NCBI RefSeq assembly: GCF_003206575.1
Contig: NZ_PZJO01000001.1
Location: 336,720-400,719 of the forward strand
From: Salinicola endophyticus
GTDB taxonomy: Bacteria; Pseudomonadota; Gammaproteobacteria; Pseudomonadales; Halomonadaceae
Reading direction: 5' to 3'
Length of the DNA: 64,000 nucleotides
Of this stretch, positions 30,183 through 37,466 are shown in pieces (within the stretch, counting starts at the first letter, position 1; the number at the start of each line of letters is the position of its first letter). Both the position numbers and the translations under genes were made by a program. Under the pieces are notes generated by a model. That model was not told where the DNA came from. It ran no database searches and saw only the letters and a list, made by a program, of their open reading frames with translations.

Positions 30183-31163
30183 ATGAAGCTCGCCGATATC
30201 GCCCGCCTGGCAGGCGTATCCCGCACCACTGCCAGCTATGTCCTCAACGGACAGGCGCGCGCGCGGCGCATCAGCGAGGCCACGGTGGAGCGGGTGCTGA
30301 CGGTCGCCCGCGACCACGACTACCGTATCGATGCCCAGGCCGCGGCGCTGCGCGGCGGCGATAGCCGCACCCTGGGGTTGATCGTGCCCGACCTGGAGAA
30401 CGGCAGCTATGCGCGCCTGGCCAAGCGCCTGGAGCACGGTGCGCGCAGCCAGGGCTACCAGCTCTTGATCGTCGGCTCCGACGACGACCCCGAGCGCGAG
30501 CGCACCCTGGCCCGCTCGCTGCGCGCCCAGCGCTGCGACGCCCTGATCGTCGCCAGCAGCCTGGCCCCGGACGACGACTTCTACGCTGAGCTGCTCGCCG
30601 CCGGGCTTCCGGTGATCGCGGTCGACCGGCCGCTCGATCCGCGCTACTTCATCAGCGTGGTGACCAACGGCCGCAGCGCCGGCGAGGCGTTGACGCGCTC
30701 GGTACTGGTCCCCGAGGTGCGCGAGATCGTCTGGTTCGACGCCGTGCCCCAGCTGTCGATCAGCACCGAGCGCCGCCAGGGCTTTCTCGACGCCTGCAGT
30801 GACTTCACCGGCGACTACCGCTGCGTCAGCGCCGAGCGCTACGATCGTGCCAGCGGCGCCGCGGCCATGCGCCAGCTGCTGCACGAATCGGGGCTACCCG
30901 ATGCTATCGTCACCGCCTCCTATACCCTGCTGGACGGGCTGCTCGATGCCCTGCTCGAGCGCGGCGAACTGCCCGCAGACCTGGGCCTGGCGACCTTCGG
31001 CGACGATCGCCTGCTCGACTTCCTGCCGTGCCGGGTCAACTCGCTGCCGCAGGACCACGACCGCGTCGCGGCCCAGGCGCTGGCACGCGCGCTGCAGGCG
31101 GTGCGCGGCGACTACCGCCCCGGGCTCGAAGTGATCGAGCGAACCCTCAAACGCCGCCGCTGA
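30183..31163 (+). CDS. fruR: LacI-family regulator, Cra/FruR-type
   Basis: The 326-residue repressor has an N-terminal helix-turn-helix and hinge (MKLADIARLAGVSRTTASYVLNGQA ... YRIDAQAAALRGG). A periplasmic-binding-protein-like effector domain follows: LGLIVPDLENGSYARLAKRLEHGARSQGYQLLI. Those segments match FruR/Cra of E. coli (334 residues), which binds fructose-1-phosphate. The start at 30183 was chosen because the conserved DNA-binding domain begins there. Divergence from fruBKA and the operator between them support a fructose-operon regulator. Whether it also has the global role of E. coli Cra cannot be told. Confidence 0.9.
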   Translation: MKLADIARLAGVSRTTASYVLNGQARARRISEATVERVLTVARDHDYRIDAQAAALRGGDSRTLGLIVPDLENGSYARLAKRLEHGARSQGYQLLIVGSDDDPERERTLARSLRAQRCDALIVASSLAPDDDFYAELLAAGLPVIAVDRPLDPRYFISVVTNGRSAGEALTRSVLVPEVREIVWFDAVPQLSISTERRQGFLDACSDFTGDYRCVSAERYDRASGAAAMRQLLHESGLPDAIVTASYTLLDGLLDALLERGELPADLGLATFGDDRLLDFLPCRVNSLPQDHDRVAAQALARALQAVRGDYRPGLEVIERTLKRRR

Positions 31164-31184
31164 TCGCGTTCATCCGCGCAAGCC

Positions 31185-33122
31185 ATGTCCCGCCACCCCG
31201 TGCTGGAAGCGTTCATGCAAGAGACCCTGCCCGATATCCTGGTCGGCCCGCTGCTGCGACGCTGCGAACCCCAGCGCCTGGTGCTGTGGCTGGTGGCTTC
31301 ACGTCCGCTCGCCCTGCAGCTGACCCTGAGCGTCGACGGCGCGTCGCCCACGCACGACCTCGCGGAGGCCACCACCTGTCTGGCCGTCGGCGACCACGCC
31401 CACTGTCACCTGATCGACCTGGTGCTGGAGACGCCGCTGCCCCAGGAGACGCGGATCGCCTACGACCTGGCCTATCGCGATCGCCACGGCGCCTGGTGTT
31501 CATTGCGCGAGTGGGGCCCGGCGCTCGCCTACCCCGGCGAGACGCTGCCCACCCTGGTGCTGCGAACACGCCATGACGCCCTGCTCCACGGCTCCTGCCG
31601 CAAGCCCCACCACGCCGGCCCGGATGGTCTGGCCCGCGGCGATCGCTGGCTGAGCGAACGCCACCAGGACGCCGCCGCCCGCCCGGCAGCACTGATCCTG
31701 AGCGGTGACCAGATCTACGCCGACGACGTCGCCGGCCCCATGCTCGCCGCCATCCATGCGCTGATCGCGCGGCTGGGGCTCTACGACGAGTGCCTCGAAG
31801 GTACCGAGATCGCCACCGGCGAGGCGCTCTACGCCCGCGACGACACCTACTACCACCGCGACGAGCTGCTCCCTGCGGCGACGTCGAACGCCGCCCTGCG
31901 CGAGAAGTTCTTCGGCGGCAAGCGCAAGCCAATCTTCACCACGGCCAGCGCCGAGAACCACCTGATCACCTTTGCCGAGGTGATGGCGATGTATCTGCTG
32001 GTGTGGTCGCCGACACCCTGGCAACTGATCCCGCGCGAGATGCCCACCCTCGACGCCCCGGCGCAGGCGCGCTACCGCCGCGAACAGCGCCACATCGATG
32101 ACTTCGTCGCCACGCTGCCGCAGGTCGCGCGCCTGCTGGCGCATCTGCCGACGCTGATGATCTTCGACGACCATGACATCACCGACGACTGGAACCTGAC
32201 CGCGGCCTGGGAAGCCGCCGTCTACGGCCACCCCTTCTCGCGGCGGATCGTCGGCAACGCACTGCTCGCCTACCTGCTGTGCCAGGGCTGGGGCAACGAC
32301 CCCGACGGCCTGGCTGCACCGCTGGCGGCGACCCGCGACTGGCTCGCCCAGCGCGACGCCGAGGGCCGGCTCGACTGCGCCCGCCACGGCGAGCTGATCA
32401 CGCAGCTGTTGCGCTTCACCGGCTGGGGCTACACCCTGGATACCCAGCCGCGCCTGGTGGTGCTGGATACCCGCACCCGGCGCTGGCGCAGCGAGCGCAA
32501 GCGCCACCGCCCCTCGGGGCTGATGGACTGGGAAGCGTTGAGCGAGTTTCAGCAGGATCTGCTCGAACAGTCGGCGGTGATCATCGTCTCGCCGGCGCCG
32601 ATCTTCGGGGTCAAGCTGATCGAAGGGGTGCAGCGGCTCTTCACCGCCCTGGGCAAGCCGCTGATGGTGGATGCCGAGAACTGGATGGCGCACCCGGGCG
32701 CCGCCCACACCATGCTCAACATCCTGCGCCACAGCCGCACGCCGCAGCGCTACGTGATCCTCTCCGGCGACGTCCACTACTCCTTCGTCTACGCCATCAC
32801 CCTGCGCCAGCGGCGCCACAGCCCCCGGATGTGGCAGGTGACCAGCAGCGGCCTCAAGAACACCTTCCCCGCCACCCTGCTCGACGGGTTCGACCGTCTC
32901 AACCGCTGGCTCTACGCGCCCTGGTCGCCGCTCAACTGGCTGACCAAGCGCCGGCGCATGCTGATCGAACCCTACCGTCCGGCACACGCCAGCCACGGGG
33001 AGCGGCTGTGGAATCGCGCCGGTATCGGCTACGTGCGGCTCGACGCCGAGGGCGCGCCGAGCGAGGTCAGGCAACTGGGCGCCGATGACGTCGATACCCC
33101 TTTCGAGCGCGACACTCGCTGA
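31185..33122 (+). CDS. PhoD-like alkaline phosphatase family metallophosphatase
   Basis: This 645-residue protein has PhoD-like metallophosphatase signatures in order: HGSCRKPHH (about residue 137), LSGDQIYADDVAGPM, MIFDDHDITDDWNL (about residue 325), and VILSGDVHYSF (about residue 524). The Asp/His ligands for a bimetal centre are all present. It lacks a Sec or Tat signal, unlike secreted PhoD, so it is probably cytoplasmic. A beta-rich N-terminal domain covers the first 130 residues. The substrate is unknown; phosphodiesterase or phosphomonoesterase activity is plausible. It lies 21 bp after the Cra-type regulator gene in the same direction, so it may be co-transcribed with it. Confidence 0.85.
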   Translation: MSRHPVLEAFMQETLPDILVGPLLRRCEPQRLVLWLVASRPLALQLTLSVDGASPTHDLAEATTCLAVGDHAHCHLIDLVLETPLPQETRIAYDLAYRDRHGAWCSLREWGPALAYPGETLPTLVLRTRHDALLHGSCRKPHHAGPDGLARGDRWLSERHQDAAARPAALILSGDQIYADDVAGPMLAAIHALIARLGLYDECLEGTEIATGEALYARDDTYYHRDELLPAATSNAALREKFFGGKRKPIFTTASAENHLITFAEVMAMYLLVWSPTPWQLIPREMPTLDAPAQARYRREQRHIDDFVATLPQVARLLAHLPTLMIFDDHDITDDWNLTAAWEAAVYGHPFSRRIVGNALLAYLLCQGWGNDPDGLAAPLAATRDWLAQRDAEGRLDCARHGELITQLLRFTGWGYTLDTQPRLVVLDTRTRRWRSERKRHRPSGLMDWEALSEFQQDLLEQSAVIIVSPAPIFGVKLIEGVQRLFTALGKPLMVDAENWMAHPGAAHTMLNILRHSRTPQRYVILSGDVHYSFVYAITLRQRRHSPRMWQVTSSGLKNTFPATLLDGFDRLNRWLYAPWSPLNWLTKRRRMLIEPYRPAHASHGERLWNRAGIGYVRLDAEGAPSEVRQLGADDVDTPFERDTR

Positions 33123-33247
33123 GACCACGGCCTCCTCAGGGGCGCCCGGCGCACAACGTCATCGCCGCCGGCTGGCGAGCCGGCGGCGATGGTGGTGCGT
33201 ATAGGATGGCTGTCGCGGCGCGACCGTGGCGGTGTGGCGGTCGCCAC

Positions 33248-34831
33248 TCAGGCCGGGCGCAGCAGCGCGGCGTCGCGATCGAGATCGCCATAGGTGCCGC
33301 TGGTGCCCTCGACGTCGCGCAGTTCGACCACGATGCCGCGGCTCGGCGCGCTGTCGATGAAGCGGGCGATATCCTCGCGGATATCCGGGTCGACGTAGTT
33401 GGCACCGGTGGCATCGACGATCAGCTCGCCGCCGTCGGGCACGGCGTCCAGGTGCTGGCGCATCTCCTCGCGATTGAGAAACGACACATCCTGCTGGAAC
33501 TTGAGCAGCACATGGTCACCGCGCCGGGTGTGGGCGATCGCCGAGCGGTAGCCGGACTGCAGCAGGAAGTAGAGGCTGCATACCAGCCCCACCAGCACGC
33601 CCATCAGCAGATCGGTGGCGAGGATCGTCACCACCGTCACGGTGAACGGCACGAAGCGGCGCATGCCCTCGCGGTAGTGGGCCATGAACAGCGACGGCTT
33701 GGCCAGCTTGTAGCCGGTGTGCAGCAGGATCGCCGCCAGGGTCGCCAGCGGGATCAGCTCCAGCCATACCGCCAGGAAGGCGACGCTCACCAGCAGCAGC
33801 CCACCGTGGATCAGGCTCGCCATCCGCGTGCGCCCGCCGGCATTGGCATTAGCCGAGCTGCGCACGATCACCGCGGTGACCGGCAGCGCGCCGAGCAGGC
33901 CGCACACCATGTTGCCGATCCCCTGGGCCTTGAGCTCGCGATGCGGCGGCGAGTGGCGCTTGAGCGGATCGAGCTTGTCGACCGCCTCCAGGCTGAGCAG
34001 GGTTTCCAGGCTGGCGATGATGGCGATGGTGATGGCCACGGTGTAGACCGCCGGGTTGGCCAGCGCCCCCAGGGTCGGGCGGGTCATCTCGGCGAGCAGA
34101 TCCCCGGGGCCACTGAGCCCACCGAGCTGCACGTGGTGCGCCGCATCCAGCGCCAGCGCCGGCATCGCCCCGCCCACCAGGCGCTCGATCAGGATACTAC
34201 CGAGCACCGCCAGCAGCGGCCCGGGCACCAGGCTCAGCCAACGCTGGCGCTTGATCAGCGGCTGCTCCCAAAGCACCAGCACGGCGAGACTGAACAGCGC
34301 GATCACCACCGCCAGTGGCGCGACGTCGCTGAACAGTGCCACCGGATCGGTGATCGCCGGCATGTCGTCCAGGGGGTGGCCCAGCGCCATGGGGAACTGG
34401 CCGAGGACCAGGATCAAGCCGATCCCCGCCAGCATGCCCTTGATCACCGCGGTCGGCACGAAGGCGCCGATACGCCCGAGCCGAAAGATCCCCATCGCCA
34501 GCTGCAGCACCCCGGCCAGGATCACCGCGGTGAGAAAGGCCGAGAAGCTGCCGAGCGTGTCGATCGCATCGAGCACGATCACCGTGAGCCCGGCGGCGGG
34601 GCCGCTGACCGAGAGCGCCGAGCCGCTGAACAGTGTCACCACCAGCCCGCCGACCATGCCCGCCACCAGCCCCGCCAGCGGCGGCGCGCCGGAGGCCAGC
34701 GCAATCCCCAGGCACAGCGGAATCGCCACCAGGAAGACCACGATGCCCGCGGGCAGATCGCGCCCCAGGTGGCGCAGAGAGAGGGTATCGGCACGCTCCA
34801 CGTGAGCGTCGGTAGAAGTCTGAGTCGTCAT
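33248..34831 (-). CDS. SulP family anion transporter (bicarbonate/sulfate type) with STAS domain
   Basis: The 527-residue inner-membrane protein has a SulP transmembrane region of 10-14 helices, from LPAGIVVFLVAIPLCLGIALASGAPPLAGLVAGMVGGL to about residue 430. The GPAAGLTVIVLDAI segment is typical. A C-terminal STAS domain (about 440-527) includes GELIVDATGANYVDPDIREDIARF. It is encoded 42 bp after the carbonic anhydrase gene in the same operon. That pairing suggests bicarbonate rather than sulfate as the substrate, as in BicA-like systems. Charge coupling cannot be determined from sequence. Confidence 0.9.
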   Translation of the reverse strand: MTTQTSTDAHVERADTLSLRHLGRDLPAGIVVFLVAIPLCLGIALASGAPPLAGLVAGMVGGLVVTLFSGSALSVSGPAAGLTVIVLDAIDTLGSFSAFLTAVILAGVLQLAMGIFRLGRIGAFVPTAVIKGMLAGIGLILVLGQFPMALGHPLDDMPAITDPVALFSDVAPLAVVIALFSLAVLVLWEQPLIKRQRWLSLVPGPLLAVLGSILIERLVGGAMPALALDAAHHVQLGGLSGPGDLLAEMTRPTLGALANPAVYTVAITIAIIASLETLLSLEAVDKLDPLKRHSPPHRELKAQGIGNMVCGLLGALPVTAVIVRSSANANAGGRTRMASLIHGGLLLVSVAFLAVWLELIPLATLAAILLHTGYKLAKPSLFMAHYREGMRRFVPFTVTVVTILATDLLMGVLVGLVCSLYFLLQSGYRSAIAHTRRGDHVLLKFQQDVSFLNREEMRQHLDAVPDGGELIVDATGANYVDPDIREDIARFIDSAPSRGIVVELRDVEGTSGTYGDLDRDAALLRPA

Positions 34832-34873
34832 TGTCTTGTCCTTGACCTTGAGTGTCCGTCGTCGGCGTCAGCC

Positions 34874-35518
34874 TCAGCTCGCCGCGCGGCGCCAGCCGTC
34901 GGCATCGGCGTCCGTCGCGGCGCGGCTCACCACGTCGTCGATCTGGCCGCTGGCCAGGTCGTAGACCCAGCCATGCAGGGTCGGCGCACGTCGGGCCGCC
35001 CAGCTCTCGCGCACCAGCGACAGCCCGGCCAGGCGCTCGACCTGGGCGGCAACGTTGAGCTCGACCACGTGATCGACCTTGTCACCGAGCCGGGTGAAGC
35101 GGTTCAGTTCATTCGCGTGGGCTGCCACCAGTTGCCTGAGCTGGCCGACATGGGCCTCGACCCGGGGCAGCGCGTTCAACGCCTCGTCGCCGCTGATCGC
35201 AGCCTGGATACCGCCGCAGCCGCGGTGACCGCAGACGATGATGTGCTCGACCTCGAGGGCGTTGAGGGCGTACTCGATCACGCTCATCACGTTGGCGTCG
35301 TGCTCGTTGACCAGATTGGCGATGTTGCGATGGATGAACAGCTCGCCGGGGCTGGCGTTGCAGATCTGCTCGGCGGGTACCCGGCTATCGCAGCAGCTGA
35401 TCCAGAGGGCACCCGGTGCCTGGCCCTGATGCAGGCGCGTGAAGATCTCCGGATCGGCGGCTTGCATGCCAGCGGCCCAGGCGCGGTTCTCGAGTAGCAG
35501 ACGGTCGGTGAATTGCAT
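34874..35518 (-). CDS. can: Beta-class carbonic anhydrase
   Basis: The 214-residue enzyme interconverts CO2 and bicarbonate. Zinc ligands are at the same positions as in E. coli Can: Cys42 and Asp44 in WISCCDSRVPAEQ, His98 and Cys101 in CGHRGCGG. The ATG at 35518 gives the standard N-terminus MQFTDRLLLENRAWA; the frame upstream to 35632 is not conserved-looking. It is first in a two-gene operon with a SulP transporter, so it likely supplies or equilibrates the transported bicarbonate. Confidence 0.95.
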   Translation of the reverse strand: MQFTDRLLLENRAWAAGMQAADPEIFTRLHQGQAPGALWISCCDSRVPAEQICNASPGELFIHRNIANLVNEHDANVMSVIEYALNALEVEHIIVCGHRGCGGIQAAISGDEALNALPRVEAHVGQLRQLVAAHANELNRFTRLGDKVDHVVELNVAAQVERLAGLSLVRESWAARRAPTLHGWVYDLASGQIDDVVSRAATDADADGWRRAAS

Positions 35519-35676
35519 GGGAACTCCTCGGCAGCGATTGAATGGCGATGACAGGAGCCGTCCGCGGCGATGCTTGAAATGGCGGCGTCGGCTACATCTA
35601 AAGTCGTAACGGGAGAGCCAGGCCGACGGCAACCATTAACCGATTTGCACACCGAAAATTTTGTAAGGTGAGGTGA

Positions 35677-35874
35677 ATGATTGTGCACTCGACGCCAACG
35701 ATGACGACAGAAAGAGAAGCGACAATCAGCGCCGAATTGGCCTCGAAAAACGGAATAGCGGGATTATTTCGAGACTTTTCGATTCGAAAATATCATCAAG
35801 ATGAATACCGCATGAATCGGGCACTCATGCAGGCAGCAGGGAGAGAAGAACGTTTAAAATTTAATAAAAAATAA
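35677..35874 (+). CDS. Small hypothetical protein in an AT-rich patch
   Basis: An open frame of 65 codons begins at the ATG at 35677, 158 bp upstream of and divergent from the carbonic anhydrase gene. GGTGAGGTGA just before it could serve as ribosome-binding site. The product is hydrophilic and basic at the end (EERLKFNKK), without signal peptide or membrane segment. Base composition is far richer in A+T than its surroundings (AAAATTTAATAAAAAATAA near the stop). It could be a real small gene, possibly acquired, or part of a long regulatory region. I recognise no family. Confidence 0.35.
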   Translation: MIVHSTPTMTTEREATISAELASKNGIAGLFRDFSIRKYHQDEYRMNRALMQAAGREERLKFNKK

Positions 35875-36095
35875 TGTAACAGAAGTCGCGATTAGCTGAC
35901 GCCAACATGAACAATACGACACCCCCATTATGACGCCGATTTTCGAGGGGAAACATGAATGTAGAGTAGACACGTCGATTCATCTCGCGTTCATCGAAAC
36001 AGGCCATTCGACCTTCATGTCAGCTCGTCCATCGGCGTGCATCCGGGTGAAGGGGCACCGTTGAAGGCACCCCTGAGCCGGTGGTGTCCTCTACC

Positions 36096-36887
36096 CTACT
36101 CGAGTACCACCAGCGCATCGCCGAGAGTCACGCTACCGGCATTCTCGGCCACCAGGTTCTGACCGAAATAGACCTTGCCGCGCTCACCTCGGCGATAGCC
36201 CGCCAGCGCCTTGAGCGGCTCACGGTCGGCACGCTTTTCGCCACGCGCCGGATCCACCGTGACCATGGCACAGCGCGAGCAGGGGGCATCGACACGGAAC
36301 GTCACCTCGCCGATACGCACACGCCGACAGCCATCCTCGGCGTAGGGCTCGGTGCCCGTCACCACCAGATTGGGACGGAACTGGGCCATCACGTGGGTGC
36401 CATCGGTGCGCTGGTTAAGGTCGTCCAGCGACGCCTGCGAGATCAGCAACAGCGGGTAGCCGTCGGCGAAGCTCACGCGTACCCCGATGTTGTCGCGGTA
36501 GCGCGGCGAGCGCTCGCCCAGCCACAGCAGGCGGGCCGGCTCGCCGGCCACCTCGCTGAACCAGGCGTCGAGCGAGGCGTGGGTGGCCAGCGCGGAAAAC
36601 TCATCGCCCCACACCTGAGTGGTCACCGCCTCGCCGCTGAACGCCTCGCAGGCGACATCGAGCGGCGACAGGCTATCGTGGGTCAGCGTCAGGCGAGCAC
36701 CGTCGAAGCTCGCGCGCACCCGTTGCAGCTGTGGGTGGGTGCGCGCGGTGAGAAAGGTGCCGTCGGGCTTGATCGCCATGAAGCGGCGATCGAGTACCAG
36801 CCCCTCCTCCTCGACCCGGGCCTGTGTCAGCGACTCGCCGGCGGTGGACTTGATCGGGTAGCGGTAGATCGCGGAGAGCGTAGGCAT
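36096..36887 (-). CDS. MOSC domain protein, YcbX-like
   Basis: The 263-residue protein has an N-terminal MOSC beta-barrel domain (LSAIYRYPIKSTAGESL ... DRRFMAIKPDGTFLTAR). The MOSC domain proper contains FRPNLVVTGTEPYAEDGCRRVRIGEV, then the conserved Cys pattern APCSRCAMVTVDP (about residue 215) and KVYFGQNLVA. MOSC proteins carry molybdenum cofactor or transfer sulfur; YcbX of E. coli detoxifies N-hydroxylated bases. It lacks the ferredoxin-like C-terminal domain of full-length YcbX (369 residues), so its redox partner must be separate. A hairpin with two G-U pairs (36051-36074) lies after the stop but lacks a U-tract. Confidence 0.88.
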   Translation of the reverse strand: MPTLSAIYRYPIKSTAGESLTQARVEEEGLVLDRRFMAIKPDGTFLTARTHPQLQRVRASFDGARLTLTHDSLSPLDVACEAFSGEAVTTQVWGDEFSALATHASLDAWFSEVAGEPARLLWLGERSPRYRDNIGVRVSFADGYPLLLISQASLDDLNQRTDGTHVMAQFRPNLVVTGTEPYAEDGCRRVRIGEVTFRVDAPCSRCAMVTVDPARGEKRADREPLKALAGYRRGERGKVYFGQNLVAENAGSVTLGDALVVLE

Positions 36888-36934
36888 GGTTGGGCTCCTG
36901 GCAGGAAATCAGCTCATCAAGAGGTCAAGATGCA

Positions 36935-37372
36935 TCAGCGGCGGCGCTGCTGATGTGCGCGCTTGGCGCGCTTGTAGGTGGTGTCGTCGCGCACCGCATC
37001 GAGTGCACGCTGGTAGTGTTCGGCGATGCGTGCCTTCTCGGCATCGGCGTCGCGCGGGGCGAGCGCGCGCCCCTGGGCGTCGCGCTTGCGTCCACCGGGG
37101 TAGCGGGCATAGCGGCGCGCCCGGGTGTAGCCCATCTGCAGATACTTGCGTGCCATGTCCATGCCGACGAAATCGCCATCGTTGCGGTAGTCGCGAAAGC
37201 GCGCCGAGAGCGCCGTCACCGCTGCGCGGGCGTCGGCCTCGTTGCGGATCGCCCACAGCGGCAGCAGTTCGTCCTTGTAGGGCTGGACGTGGAATACTCC
37301 CCGCTCGCCGCGACCGATGCGGTAGGCCTCGGGATGGCGGCGGTAATCGATGCGGCTGTCGGGAAACGCCAT
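36935..37372 (-). CDS. DUF4385 domain protein
   Basis: This basic 145-residue protein has the sequence pattern I associate with DUF4385: YRRHPEAYRIGRGERGVFHVQPYKDELLPLW near the start, FVGMDMARKYLQMGYTRARRYA in the middle. A Lys/Arg-rich tail (TYKRAKRAHQQRRR) follows. No catalytic motif is known to me for the family, which also occurs in phages. The start is preceded by GAAGGAGAGCGAAG. It sits between the TRAP transporter terminator and the MOSC gene and could be co-transcribed with the latter (47-bp gap). The function is unknown. Confidence 0.7.
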   Translation of the reverse strand: MAFPDSRIDYRRHPEAYRIGRGERGVFHVQPYKDELLPLWAIRNEADARAAVTALSARFRDYRNDGDFVGMDMARKYLQMGYTRARRYARYPGGRKRDAQGRALAPRDADAEKARIAEHYQRALDAVRDDTTYKRAKRAHQQRRR

Positions 37373-37386
37373 CTTCGCTCTCCTTC

Positions 37387-37421
37387 AAAACAGGACGACC
37401 GCCTCTGGCGAGGCGGTCGTC
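37387..37421 (-). terminator. Rho-independent terminator after the TRAP operon
   Basis: On the minus strand a perfect 11-bp stem (GACGACCGCCT / AGGCGGTCGTC) with a 6-base loop is followed by CTGTTTTG. It lies 46 bp beyond the TRAP permease stop and just ahead of the DUF4385 gene. Confidence 0.8.
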
Positions 37422-37466
37422 TGCATCACATCGACAGGCTGTGCGTCGACAGGTCGTAGCGTGTCC

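Noticed and set aside
33206-35497. Long plus-strand frame across the SulP and carbonic anhydrase genes
   Set aside because: It spans two real genes and their gap on the other strand and is low-complexity His/Arg/Gln.
35906-36000. Possible second small gene in the AT-rich region after 35874
   Set aside because: No frame with both a ribosome-binding site and adequate length was found.
36096-36953. Plus-strand open frame opposite the MOSC gene
   Set aside because: It is the complement of a gene with clear MOSC motifs and has no protein-family signal of its own.
36935-37372. DUF4385 gene as a prophage remnant
   Set aside because: No other phage genes, integrase or attachment site nearby; base composition and codon use are like the neighbours.
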